Shown here: positions 42,766 to 53,790 of the stretch, one piece after another | Layout of the letters: every line of letters begins with the position of its first letter | How positions within the stretch are numbered: the stretch's first letter is position 1 | Assembly: GCA_029721515.1 (NCBI GenBank) | Contig: CM056559.1 | Span: forward strand, 19,199,479-19,263,478 | Source: Synanceia verrucosa | Taxonomy: Eukaryota; Chordata; Actinopteri; Perciformes; Synanceiidae | Length of the DNA stretch: 64,000 nucleotides | Direction: 5' to 3' | Notes under the pieces: generated by a model | What the model was told of the DNA's origin: nothing | The model's input: only the letters and a program-made list of their open reading frames with translations | The model's database searches: none | Translations under genes and position numbers: made by a program

Positions 42766-42976
42766 TGGAGGAGAGGTGTCAGAGTGAGGGGGCTGCCCCT
42801 TATCCAGGGACCCTGAGCAGTTGGGGGTTCGGTGCCTTGCTCAAGGGCACCTTGGCAGTGCCCAGGCACCTCTCCAACTATCAGTCCACTCTCCACACTT
42901 GGTCCAACCTGGATTTGAACTGGCGACCCTCCGATTCCCTGCCCAAGTCACTACAGACTGAGCTACTGCCGCCCCA
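42766..42976 (-). mobile_element. Second tRNA-derived SINE family
   Basis: Minus strand begins at about 42976 with GGGGCGGCAGTAGCTCAGTC, a tRNA-like head with A-box (TAGCTCAGTCTGTAGTGAC) and B-box-like GCCAGTTCAAATCCAG. The body contains AAGGTGCCCTTGAGCAAGGC. A partial copy of the same family lies at 48540-48665. Confidence 0.7.
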
Positions 42977-43939
42977 AACAAATATTAAAGATGGTGGTAA
43001 ACAGTTGGCATTGCATTTTTCACATCAACAGGAGGGTAAATATTTTGTCCGATCAATTTATTATTTTCAGATTGGAAGCGGCTAACTTTCTTTCCTTTTT
43101 CAACATTATATGGACTTACCTTGTATTGCTTTATAAACATATTGTTCTCTAAAGGCTTGGTCCTTTTTCCCCTTCCCCTTCATATTAAAGTTTGCCATCA
43201 GGCCATTAGTGAAGTGCCTAAATAAAAATAAACAGTACTTAATAAATCAAGTCAATGATATACTGGAATATCACACAGGCCACCCGCTTGGGACATGGCT
43301 GTACAGGAGGCTGTAATTCCACCCAGTGCTCTATATCAAAAACTTATCATCTGCCTTGTGGGAGCTGCTAGCATAACCACTAGATAGCCTAGCAACGCTA
43401 GCTTAGCGAGTTAGCTATAGACAATGACCTATCAGCTTGGGTTGACTATCAATCACAGTAGCAGATTCAGATGGTATAAGACCACAAAGCTAAAACAGCT
43501 AACACTACACATACATAAATGAACATAAAATTAACTAATCTGACCAAACTTTCAACTTACCTTCCATTTACTGAACAGGAGTTTGGCCTGGCATGTTTTG
43601 GCCAATCAGAGTGGCATTTACTGGTTGGTTATGATGATGTGTTGCTTCTGCCAATCAGAGTGGTGTTGACTGGTTGAACTCATAATAGGTCCATAGAATT
43701 ATAATCATTTGTCTACGAGTAGGCTGTAATTTTCCACAAATTGCATTTTCAAATAAATACACTTACACAAATACCTAAATTAGTTCATTATACAGATAAC
43801 AAAATATCATGTACGCAAATGATTAATTAGTAATAAATGTTTAATCACAAATAATCAAAATTAATTTTAATGAATAATATTAATAACAACAATTTTGATA
43901 TTTAGAATGAATTTTAAAAAAAGTATTATATTTATCCTG
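42977..43939. other. No gene seen
   Basis: AT-rich spacer with a local direct repeat (CCAATCAGAGTGGCATTTAC at 43602 and CCAATCAGAGTGGTGTTGAC at 43652, 50 bp apart). No coding region. Confidence 0.4.
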
Positions 43940-44309
43940 CGCCTGTGTTAGACGTCCCCATGATGTCCAAAGTCACCAAGTCACACCTAGTCCGTGGCTC
44001 AAATGTTCAACTGCATATTGACCTCCAAGTGGGATCTTAGTTCAATGTTCAAATAGTGGACATAATGTGCACGTCATTAAGCAGTCCAGAATTGGTCTTG
44101 GACCGATGGACGCATTACAGACATGATCTGCACGTCTATAAGATGTCTAATGTTTAGTGGGATTATACACTGGCTGAACAAAGAATGTTTCCATGTGCTC
44201 TGCCAATCAAGGAGAGAAAGTTTCAAGACCTCCAGTCAATGAAACAGGTCATGCCAGTCGAGTGTCATCACTTCTTTGACAATGTGCCACATTCACTCAT
44301 TAAGTGCCA
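43940..44309. repeat. Sequence related to the ACGTC repeat, then spacer
   Basis: 43945-44160 has GACGTCCCCATGATGTCCAA, repeated ACGTC words and GGATGGACGCATTACAG-type segments similar in style to 41370-42085. It may be the other end of the same transposon. 44165-44309 is unassigned. Confidence 0.35.
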
Positions 44310-44640
44310 GCCCTTTTTTTAAAAACGAAAGTGCTTTGTGCCAGCATTTGACTCATCTTTCATGATGCATAGAATACTTTGTAATATGACTCTGAAAACA
44401 CAAAGTAGCTCAAATGAAAGAAGAGACTCTCTATTCCATCATGAAAAAAAATTCTTTTTTTACCTTGTTCCATTATTGTTTTGTCTGGAGGAGAGTAGAG
44501 GCCAATTTCTCCAAAATCACCACTTTTTGTCCGTTTTGCTCTCTAATCACGATCGTCTCCACTTCCTGCTTTGACCTCTGTGACGTATACCATCTCTTTA
44601 TGTCACGACTACAGAAACCCCATTATTGATCACAGGCACT
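44310..44640 (+). repeat. Dispersed repeat, copy 2
   Basis: Shares AAAGTGCTTTGTGCCAGC, CTCAAATGAAAGAAGAGACT, TTTTTACCTTGTTCCATT, GGAGGAGAGTAGAGGCCA and TTGCTCTCTAATCACGATCG with the copy at 59197-59585, in the same order and orientation. No receptor lies to its left. Confidence 0.75.
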
Positions 44641-45151
44641 GAGTGCCAAAGTTGCTGCATGGTGTCTTTGCGCCTGGCTGTGGTGCTTTGCCGGAATATA
44701 CTGTAGTCCAAAGTCAAAATCGTCCTAGTAGTCAATACGGTTGTGTTATTTTGCATTGTCATTTGTACTCATTGTCAATGTAGGTCACGAGAAGTAATTA
44801 GGAAAAATTTTGAGTTCTTTGAAATCACTTTTGCAATGGCATGCTAGCTGGTAACAATACTTAACAGCACCTATGCAAAGCTAAGCTAACGGCAGTGTTG
44901 CCAGTTTAGGGCAATGGCTGAGCCGGCTAAAAAATGCTTTTGTTCAATTATTCAACTCTCAGAACTGCGAAAAATGACTAAATTTCACATTGGGGTGGAA
45001 AATCCCTAAATCCCTACCCCTTACGCGCACGCAATCCTGATGTGAAAATGACGTGGAGACCCATCGCGCGGCACAAAAAGACACTGCATCTCCTTGTAGT
45101 GTACACGTCAAAATTTCTGTCTTGCGTGTGCCAAACAGAAAACGGACCAGG

Positions 45152-45292
45152 ATGGTCACGCTGGAAACCAAGTTGAACGAACAGGTCTGTCTCTACAGAC
45201 ATCTGTATGATCCTTCTTCAAAGAAACATAGAGCTGCTGTGAGAGCACAGAACTCATGGAAAGAAATCGTGGAAACCCCGTCAGAGTTTTGA
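45152..45292 (+). pseudogene. MADF-domain fragment, probably from a PIF/Harbinger element
   Basis: 46 codons from the ATG at 45152: MVTLETKLNEQVCLYRHLYD, then a basic stretch and NSWKEI. The layout L-I-x-x-V-x-x-x-x-x-L-Y-D..W-x-x-I is that of the MADF DNA-binding domain, which in fish is often carried by the second gene of PIF/Harbinger transposons. It ends at a stop after the domain midpoint, so it is partial. Confidence 0.45.
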
Positions 45293-45299
45293 GGTGTTC

Positions 45300-46879
45300 A
45301 CACTACAGCACTGGTCAGCAATGGGAGTGTTCACACTACAAGACTCTCTGTTCAGCAAGCCTGTCCGATTGCAGCACTGCTGGCCAGACAGCCCTTCTCA
45401 TTAATTCCTGGTTAATAAATGAGCCGCTTGTTTTTTTTCTAGAGCGCAAATGATACCAAATGATTACCAAATCCTTAGCAACCAGGGAGTCCATAGCAAC
45501 CTTATACTTCCTCTGCTTCTTCTTCGCCGGTGGGTTGTGGATGCATTTTCACAACAGTGACACCTCTGTGCAGGGGAGGGTTGCAACTACTGCCACGTCT
45601 GTCGTGCGGCAGTATATATGATTTGAGTACGACGTTGACGTCACCAACTGCGCGCACTAGCACACACGGTGAGTATACGGCCAGCTTTAGAGTCACCTCA
45701 CCAGTTAACCTGGTTAACCTGTTATTGGACTGTGAGAGGAAGCTAGAGAACCGAGAGAGAAAACAAAGAAAGCCCACGCTACTACACAAAACTGCTTACT
45801 GCGCCATTGTCATTCAAACTTAATTTACAAAAAGACACAGACTTTAAAGACTGTAAATATAAGTCTGTTTCACACTAATATAAGTACTCCACTCACTCAT
45901 AGAACCAGGTGGTCTTTTGGAGGAGATAGTAGGTCAATATGTCACAGAAACCCGACATACAGCTCAATACTGATATTGTTATTGTCACTCGTCAAAAACA
46001 ACACAAATAATGGATTAATTAATTAAAATACATTTTGAAAAGATTATAAGAGCTAAAGATTTGCAAAATATGGATTTTTCATCCTCACTTATGTCTCAGA
46101 AAGTGTTGCAGCAATTTCTGGGTTGTTACAATTTGTTACACAGATTTGGTACTAAATTTAACATTTATTTTTGTCACTCAAGAAGTGATATGTCATTTTA
46201 AGACTCAGACCTTTAGCAATCATGGATCAAGATGCATGCTGTGATTTGGTATCAAAATATTTTCACTGTTCTGGAAACTGCTCGGAGATCCTGTATTGAT
46301 TATACATTATTAATATACATTGGAAAGCCATACATCCTCTGAATGCCCTATAGGTCTGTGGTTTGTGGTTGTAACGTTGATAATCCTAGAAGTCACAACA
46401 GCAAATTTTAGTAGCAGTAGTAGCAGTAGTATGTTATTTATTCATCACATGTGATACACACTCTATATACAATCTAGTATAAAACTATTGTAAAGGCACA
46501 GGCAGTATTGCTTCTAAACATAAAAGTAAGCCAACAACATTCTTATCAATTCAAGCTACCATCCAGAAAATCAAAATCATGATGATGACTCATACTTGTG
46601 AACCTTAAAAACAGCTTCACAACCAATTCTTTTGAAATGTGATACCACTACATTCCCTCCAGCTTGAAAAGTGAGCGTGCTGGAGCCTCTGAAAGGGTGT
46701 CAGAGGTTAACAGTGGAAAGTGATATTAATAGATTCACTATATTCACAATACAGATGTTCTTTTTCACATAAATGTTGTCATGTACTAAATGCTAAAAAC
46801 TAAATGGATAGTTCAGAATTAAACATTTACTTATTATTATTTTCTATTACTTTCTACTTCTAGTCCACTATATCATCAG
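45300..46879. other. No gene seen
   Basis: 45285-45700 has GTTCACACTACA repeats and a GAGTACGACGTTGACGTCAC stretch, likely MITE sequence. 45840-46880 is AT-rich spacer with an AGTAGC microsatellite near 46410-46433. No coding region. Confidence 0.4.
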
Positions 46880-47357
46880 GGAATGCTGTGGTATTTTTTT
46901 TTTACTTCTCTTAATTTTATACATCTAGTTACTTGTTACTCTATAGATTCATTCATATAGTTAACACAAAAGTCATGTAAGTATATTTTTATACTTTCAT
47001 TTGAATATGACACAGTCATACTTGCTTCATTTGCCAGCAGAGAACAATAATAAGATAAAGAAAATATATGATTTACTGTTTAGCCTGGACAAGTGAAGAG
47101 GTGTTATATAGATTGGTAAACTTCTTTGATTATATCTGTTACTATCTGCATAAAAAAATTTAGGAAAAGAACCCACATTAAATATAGTATAATGAAATCA
47201 CAAAGTACAAGTTCCATTGTTGGTTATGCCAGATTTTGAACATAGATTTATGCCAAAATTGCATCTTGCAATGACTGATAGTCAACATCAAAACTAAACC
47301 TCTCTATTGCTAATGCCTGCTCATGAACCTTTTGTGTGGCAGTCATTTAACAAACAG

Positions 47358-48353
47358 TCAAGTGCGGGGCAAATGTTTTCGAGTGATAACAGAATATAAA
47401 CATTTTCTGAAACATGGATAAAATAAGGCATAAATAATTGGGTTTAAGGTTGAGTTGGAGTAACCCAGCCAAAAAAGCATTTCAAATATGACAAGAGGTG
47501 TACTGAAGCCGATATAGGAACCAATCATAGAATTTATAAAAAAGGGCATCCAACAAAAGATGAATGCACCGAGCACAATACTCAGAGTTTTTGTAGCCTT
47601 ATGCTCAGACTGTTTAATTAATCCACCTCCTACGCTGTCATTTGGACATTTGCTCATATCTCCTATCTTTCTTGCATGCTCTTTAGCCACAATAAATATT
47701 TTAGCATACAGGCAAATCATCACAATACAGGGAAAAAAAAAACAGATAATGCTGTCCAGGATTCCCCAGAGTTGGTCAAGGAGAATGATACAACTGCCAA
47801 GGCAGTTTATTGATGCCATATAATCCTCTATACCTGCTAGGTTGGTCTCTGAGTAGATCATTCCGAAAGCAAAGACAGCAGCCAGTGTCCAGCTGACACA
47901 TATCATAATAAAGGCCACTGGTATTGTGATATTCCTAGAATAATGCAGAGGATTGCATATTGCTTGTTGTCTGTCTACAGCAATGCAAATTAGGTGGAAG
48001 ATAGACAGAGTGGTGAGCATTACATCAACACTTGAGTGAAGCTGACAGAAGTCATCACCATAGAACCAGCAGCCAGAGATGGTCCAGACAGTGTTGAATG
48101 GCATCACAATAGCACCCACAAGCAAATCAACCAGGGCAAGAGACACAATAAGAACATTAGTAGGATTATGTAACTGCTTGAAACAACCTATCAACAAAAT
48201 GACAACAGAGTTTCCTAAAATGGTTACCAGTATGAATAAAGCAAACAACAAATAGAGACCAACTTGTGAGCCCACACTGTAATGTGCTCTAAGACATGAG
48301 TCATTAGATCCTGGATAACAGTACTGCTCTTCAGAAAGGCCAAAGGACATCAT
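47358..48353 (-). CDS. Trace amine-associated receptor (331 aa)
   Basis: Complete intronless TAAR from the double ATG at 48353. Residue landmarks: NDSC 17-20, Asp 76, Cys 103, Asp 110 (3.32), DRQ 127-129, NCLGSC, Asp 200 (5.42) in WGILDS, CWMPFF, NPIIY, then FYPCF. It is closest to the 20926-21930 gene and shares its flanks and the ...KHLPRT tail. Differences around the binding site include MPFNTVWT (TM2 end) against MPFSAILT, and VDVMLTTL against IDVFLTTL in TM3. The two copies may therefore differ in ligand preference although the Asp pair is kept (inference). Confidence 0.95.
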   Translation of the reverse strand: MMSFGLSEEQYCYPGSNDSCLRAHYSVGSQVGLYLLFALFILVTILGNSVVILLIGCFKQLHNPTNVLIVSLALVDLLVGAIVMPFNTVWTISGCWFYGDDFCQLHSSVDVMLTTLSIFHLICIAVDRQQAICNPLHYSRNITIPVAFIMICVSWTLAAVFAFGMIYSETNLAGIEDYMASINCLGSCIILLDQLWGILDSIICFFFPCIVMICLYAKIFIVAKEHARKIGDMSKCPNDSVGGGLIKQSEHKATKTLSIVLGAFIFCWMPFFINSMIGSYIGFSTPLVIFEMLFWLGYSNSTLNPIIYALFYPCFRKCLYSVITRKHLPRT

Positions 48354-48457
48354 AAACCCAAGGAGTTATGCCAAACAACAGAACCTAGAGAGAGGTCCAT
48401 CAGAGAAACATTGAATTCTTTTCTAACCAAAGACACAGTACAGAGGCCACATACAAG

Positions 48458-48485
48458 TCACCTGATACACGGTAACATCCAATCA
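48458..48485 (-). promoter_or_regulatory. Conserved TAAR upstream block
   Basis: Same block as at 1056-1083 at 105-132 bp upstream of 48353, the same distance as in its duplicate. CCAATCA is intact. Confidence 0.5.
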
Positions 48486-48539
48486 AGAGTATGTGATTAA
48501 CATATATGTAAAATAGACATTATTATGAGAATAATAAGT

Positions 48540-48665
48540 TTACTTTATTAATCCCCTTAGGGAAATTCAGCAGGGCCCAGGAGGAGGAACTGGAACCTCT
48601 CCAGCTACCAGTTCCCACTCAGTGTGGGACTAGCGACCCTAAGGTTCCCAACCCAAGTCCCTGCA
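48540..48665 (-). mobile_element. Partial copy of the second SINE family
   Basis: Contains CTGGAACCTCTCCAGCTACC and TTCCCAACCCAAGTCCCTGC in the order seen at 42766-42976. The terminal CTACTGCCGCCCC is missing. Confidence 0.55.
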
Positions 48666-50030
48666 CACAATACGCACAATAAATACCTAAATAATAGTTC
48701 ATATTTTCCATGGAAAAATCATTTAATTTCAAGAATGAAGAGGATGCGTACAATGTACTATGGCTCTGTCCAAAGAGATGGAGTGTGATGACAAAACGTA
48801 CCCTGGAGATGAAGCACAAACTGAAGTAGGGACCTGGTATTTATGGTGAGATACAAACATGTCAGTCCTTCTGAAGCAATCTATGGAAGGTCGAACTATA
48901 TATGGGCTCCTGTGTTGTGAGACATTTTTGGTTATTGCGAGGCTGTGGAGAAAAACCTCAAGATTAAGCGAGGAACTGCTGCTTGTGAAAAGGTAGAGCT
49001 AGCTGAAAATGTTTCAGTACCTTATAATGTGCATCATTAAAATTGCCCAAGTAAACCAATCAGTGCATCATCTATTTTTTTTCAGAATGAGTAATCAGAA
49101 GTCAGACAGAGATTAATCACTCTGGAGACAAGTATTTTCCACAGTGGTGGATTAAGTGTGGTCAGAAATCGGTCAGAAATTTGAGCACTGGTCTTATTAA
49201 TGTGCCTGGGTGCTGGACAGTAGTGGAACACCCAACCTCAGGTAGCTGTTCAGTCAGGGCTGATAAATGGAGCAAGTCCGAAGGGTGACCAGGAGGTCAG
49301 GCCTACACTGGAGGCACATGGGTAGAGCCCTGGAAAGGAACCTGGAACTCAGGCGGATGGCCTGGGGGAAGGGTAGACTGGAAGAATCCCTTGGCTGGCT
49401 AGTAGGATAGGCGGTTGTCCCTGGAACAGACATAACTGATTAGACGAATAACATAATAATAAAGAAAGGAATGACCCCTCTGGAGGTCGAGCATTAGGCC
49501 ATTGTCCGATTGGGGAACCACTCTACATGGCCACAGAGATGGGGCCTCACAGGACGATGGCAATGAAAACCTGGGGCAGGGAGGGCAGCTGGCAACTGAT
49601 GACCCAGCTGAGGTTCAGACCAGTGGAGAGCAGAACAAGGATTTGGGACTGCTGCAGCCCAGTAGAAAAAATGCTTTTGAAAATTGTGTTCGATTGGACT
49701 GCACACATTGAACCAGATGCAGCATGGCAAATCATGCAAAGTTACTGCCATCCTAAAGCAAGGTTGTTGTGTGAAAATTCAAAGTTTTTGAACATTTTCT
49801 TCATAAAGGTCTGTAAATTAGGAAGACCTAACAACTCCTCCACAAGCATAACAGGCGAACAGGCCTCAGAAGTTCACTTGCTCCTGAAAGGCGCACGGGC
49901 CACTCTTTTGAGGACAGTAATGTCCAGTTTGTAGCCAGGGAACATAGATGGTTTGAGAGACGGGTTAAAGAAAGTGTCCTCCGGGTACTTACAACACAAT
50001 ATTGAGCTTCATCCCCAGACACTTTAATAA

Positions 50031-50823
50031 CTGCTCACACCTGGGTGCAGATAACTTTAATAGCTATTTGGATTGACCTTGACCTAGATGACTAAGAACC
50101 TTCACAGACAATACTAGCTCCACAATATTTTTTATTGGCAAACATTATGTTTTTCCCAAATGATTTGCAGATTTTTTTTTAGCATTTTGTTATCAAATGG
50201 CTTGAAAAATGGTTAAAAGAAGAATTCCTTTAACAATCCCACACTGGGAACATTTCAGTTTTTTACACACACTGGTGTGAAATACACACACATGTTCAAG
50301 CAGGACCTATACATATGCATTAATGGAGACATGTATGAGCAAGTCATATATAGACAACCTTCTCAGTTCTTTCCCAGCTACCAGAGCACACAACCAGGCT
50401 TCACAATCTAATTTTTCCCCATCTGTCTTCATCATTTTGAAACATAACCCAACCCAATGAATAATGTCACATATCATAGACCCATATAGGAAGGGTTGGT
50501 TAGGAATTGGCAACAGTGACTAATACTGCTATTTTTGAAACCTATTTTTGTTGTAGTATGAAAATTTCAGCTGACAATTCTGTTACGTGTGAATCCATGC
50601 CAATATACTGTGGCTTCTCGAAATGCACATCAACAATGCCAAGTAAATATGGTCTTCAACACTCTGGATTGAATATAGGCAGAGAGAAGAACATTTCATC
50701 ATTTATATAAGATTTCAGGGAATAGCAGAGTCATAGTAGTGGTGAAACTATTACACATAGTAGTAGCAGTAGTAGAAGAAAAGATGTTGAGAGAGATAAA
50801 GATAATGTTTGAGTGAACATTAC
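50031..50823. other. No gene seen
   Basis: AT-rich spacer. AGTAGTAGCAGTAGTAGAAG microsatellite near 50758. Nothing else recognised. Confidence 0.45.
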
Positions 50824-50992
50824 TGGCATGATCTTTAGCCACAATAAATATTTTAGTGTACAGTCAATCCATCACAATACAGGGAAAGAAAAAACACTGT
50901 CCAGGATTCCCCAGAGAGAGTTAAAGAAACAGTTACAATTGCCAAGGCAGATTGTCGATGCTATATAATCTTGTATACCTGCTGTTAATAAT
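50824..50992 (-). pseudogene. TAAR fragment (loop 2 to start of intracellular loop 3)
   Basis: Minus-strand reading gives AGIQDYIAS, CLGNCN, SLWGILDSV (with the 5.42 Asp), then after a small deletion FFPCIVMD, a stop, and LYTKIFIVAKDHA. It corresponds to about 55 residues of the neighbouring TAARs. The rest of the gene is absent on both sides. It lies just downstream of the intact gene at 51216 and is a leftover of a lost tandem copy. Confidence 0.85.
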
Positions 50993-51215
50993 TTAATAAC
51001 ATGTATAATAATAATATCTCAATAGCAATCAAATCAAATGTTCAGACATATTCATGTGTTTAACTGTATTCAAAATCACCAAAAGGTGAGAAGAAAATGT
51101 TCCACTTGTTGCTATTAAACACTAATTGGTTGTCTACTGGTAAAGAAACAATGAACCACCCATCATCCATGTTTTGACTAAAAAAAACAATCCATAAAAA
51201 TACTCAACAGCAGTG

Positions 51216-52235
51216 TCATACATTTGTCAGAACATGCACCTTTATGGTGGAAGAATGGTAGTTGAATATTTGAAGATTGAAAATAAGATAAATGCATTTC
51301 TTAAACCAAGGATAAAACAATGCATAAATAATGGGGTTTAAGGTTGAATTGAAGTAACCCAACCAAACAAATGCTTCAAATATGGCAGCAGGTGTACTGA
51401 AGCCAGTGTAGGCATCAAATATGGAATTAATAAAAAAGGGCATCCAACAAAAGATGAACGCTCCGAGCACAATACCCAGAGTCTTTGCAGCCTTCTGCTC
51501 AGACTGTTTAATCAGCCCACCTCCTAAACATTTGCTCATATCTCCAATCTTTCTCATATGATCTTTAGCCACAATAAATATTTTAGTGTACAGGCAAACC
51601 ATTACTGTACAGGGAAAGAAAAAGGCAGTAACACTGTCCAGGATTCCCCAAAGCTGGTTAAAAAGAAGGTTACAACTGCCAAGGCAGTTTATTGTGACCA
51701 TATATTCCTCTATACCTGCTACATTAGCCTTTGAGTAAATTAGTCCAAACGAGTAAAGAGCAGCCAATGACCAGCTGACACATACCATAAGCCAGGCCAC
51801 TGACATTGTGATAGTCCTAGAATAATGCAGAGGATTGCATATTGCTTGTTGTCTGTCTACAGCTATGCAAATTAGGTGGAAGATAGAGACAGAGGTAAGA
51901 AACATATCAAAACTTGAGTGCAGCAGACAGAAGTCATCGCCATAGAACCAGCAGCCATGGATTGTTCGGATGGCGCTGAAGGGCATCACAATAGCACCCA
52001 CAAGGAGGTCCGCAAGAGCAAGAGATAAAATAAGCACATTCGTAGGCTTATGCAACTGCTTGAAATGACCTATTGACACAATGACAAGAGAGTTCCCTAA
52101 AATGGTAACCAGCATGCCGAAAGCAAACAACAAAGAGAGAGCAACTTTGGTCTCTACACTAAATTGTGTGCTAGAGCACGAGTCATTAGAGCCTGAAAAA
52201 CAGTACTGCTCTTGAGAAAAGACGAAAGACATCAT
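51216..52235 (-). CDS. Trace amine-associated receptor (339 aa)
   Basis: Complete intronless TAAR from the double ATG at 52235. Landmarks: NDSC 17-20, Asp 76, Cys 103, Asp 110 (3.32), DRQ 127-129, NCLGSC, Asp 200 (5.42), CWMPFF, NPIIY. It keeps the full TAAR fingerprint FYPWF after TM7, unlike the three complete paralogs in this subfamily. Intracellular loop 3 is shorter by several residues (KCLGGGLIKQ against KCSNDRVGGGLIKQ). The cytoplasmic tail is longer and different. 3' flank and coding sequence are shared with the pseudogene at 61391-61822. Ligand and signalling as for the other members; the Asp pair suggests a diamine (inference). Confidence 0.95.
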   Translation of the reverse strand: MMSFVFSQEQYCFSGSNDSCSSTQFSVETKVALSLLFAFGMLVTILGNSLVIVSIGHFKQLHKPTNVLILSLALADLLVGAIVMPFSAIRTIHGCWFYGDDFCLLHSSFDMFLTSVSIFHLICIAVDRQQAICNPLHYSRTITMSVAWLMVCVSWSLAALYSFGLIYSKANVAGIEEYMVTINCLGSCNLLFNQLWGILDSVTAFFFPCTVMVCLYTKIFIVAKDHMRKIGDMSKCLGGGLIKQSEQKAAKTLGIVLGAFIFCWMPFFINSIFDAYTGFSTPAAIFEAFVWLGYFNSTLNPIIYALFYPWFKKCIYLIFNLQIFNYHSSTIKVHVLTNV

Positions 52236-52340
52236 AAATCCAAAGATGTGTGCAAAAGCTTTGACAGAAATAGGTATGTGTTAGGGAGAGAAATTTGTGA
52301 TCCCTGTCTTTTTTAACAGTATAGATGCCTCCTACAAAGA

Positions 52341-52363
52341 TGTCATACTGGGCCATCCAATCA
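52341..52363 (-). promoter_or_regulatory. Diverged form of the TAAR upstream block
   Basis: TGTCATACTGGGCCATCCAA then TCA, 106-128 bp upstream of the start at 52235. It aligns with the TGATACACTGTGACATCCAA-type core of the other copies and keeps the CCAATCA end at the same distance. Confidence 0.4.
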
Positions 52364-52440
52364 GAGATTGGCCCATATTCTGTGTCTTGGCAACACTTTT
52401 CCATGCTTTGAGGGGGACAGTTGTTCTCTGGTGAAGCCAT

Positions 52441-53084
52441 ACAATAGTAAATTAACTACAAAAATGAATGCTAATTATTAATGCTTATTTATATCGTCTC
52501 TGTACCATACCACTTGAAAAAGTGCAGAGAAAGATTATTTTTATTCAGTTCTTGTGTTGTGAACATCACACAGTACCGTGTTAGATACAAGATGGAAGAA
52601 TCCTCTATGAAAAAAGGTAAAGTTGTCTTTTTTGAGTTTTGACATGCTTTGTCCACAAGGCTCATCACTCCCGGTGTGGAAAAATGCCTTTTGAGAGCCA
52701 AGCCACCCGAACTTGAATTTGGTCAGAAGATAGAATTAAATCTTCCTTTCTTCAGGGGCATCTCCCCCTCAGTATTGATTTTACTGTGCACAATCTTTGG
52801 CGCAGTCACCCTAGCACCTCCAATTTATGGTCTATTCATAGGAGAACAAAGACCCAGACAGCTAGGCAAAGGGTGGAAATATTCTCCACTTCAGCAACCC
52901 ATAAGCCCACTGGGTAGAAGCATCCAGAACAGTCAAACAAGTGGCTTTTAGGGGGTTGTAAAGGACTGTTCCATGACCACCGGAGACAAATAGGAGAAAG
53001 GGCCAATAACAGACCTAGTATTGTTACTACATGGCTAAGATACTTATGGACATGCAAGTGTAGTGACAGTGTGGATTTTTTATT
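52441..53084. other. No gene recognised
   Basis: A 100-codon plus-strand open stretch (52649-52951) includes a hydrophobic segment (SVLILLCTIFGAVTLAPPIY) but has no homolog I recognise and no support as a gene. Confidence 0.3.
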
Positions 53085-53615
53085 ACCGCACCCAATCAAT
53101 ATGGTATGGCAGTTTACCACGGTATCCCCCCAACACTCCCCCCCCCTTCCCCCATCATCCCCGCCGCAATCCCGCTATTCACCGTGATCACCGCAACTCC
53201 GCCACCCCCGATGTAATCCTGCTACTCTCTGTGATCACCGCAACTCCTCCATCCCCGCCGCAATCCCATTACCCCCCTGATCGCCACAACCCCACCGATC
53301 ACTCGTCCTCTGGCATAAAATGTGCGACACAGTGTTTGGCTTTATAACATGATATGCACCCCCCCTCCCCAGAGTAAATGGACTTTTCCGCTGCCGAGCT
53401 ACAGTATGAAAGTTACTAAATATTGCTGTTTATATTTCATATCAAACACAATATACAGTCCTGTAACTTTCAGCAGCAAATATATAGGGATAATTTTTTT
53501 TATTATTATTTTAATATATTGCGGTGATGACGGTAATGAGGTCAACACCGCGGTAGGCATCACATGACTGCAGTACTGCGGTGATGCGGTTATCATCCCA
53601 GCCCTAGTAGTCCAC
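53085..53615. repeat. Unclassified repeat with C-rich tandem units
   Basis: 53125-53300 contains degenerate C-rich units around CCGCCGCAATCCC and GTGATCACCGCAACTCC. The right part (53515-53610) is GCGGTGATGACGGTAATGAG through GCGGTTATCATCCCAGCCCT, which looks like the end of a transposon. No coding sequence. Confidence 0.4.
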
Positions 53616-53790
53616 ACAATAACCAGTGTTCCAGGAGGCACAGACCTCGTAGCTAAAATAGAACGACTCACCAATGACCAACATACACAAGAGGTACAAT
53701 TCTGGTGCTAAAGCTAGCTTGATTGTAACACCAATCCCATGTATCTAGAGAACAAGCTAATGTTGTAGTACTCTGGGTGGGGCCTGGGTA

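Larger units (their letters stand above)
46880..50030. repeat. Segmental duplication, copy B (contains a TAAR)
   Basis: Counterpart of 20460-22930; see that entry for matching anchors. The part 49440-50030 contains a 135-codon open frame (49527-49934) whose counterpart in copy A (22490-22900) is interrupted, so a real gene is unlikely. It resembles no family I know. Confidence 0.65.

Noticed and set aside
49527..49934. 135-codon open frame in the 5' flank of the 47-kb TAAR
   Set aside because: The homologous region of the duplicate (22490-22900) is interrupted and no motif is recognisable, so it looks like chance openness in duplicated noncoding DNA.
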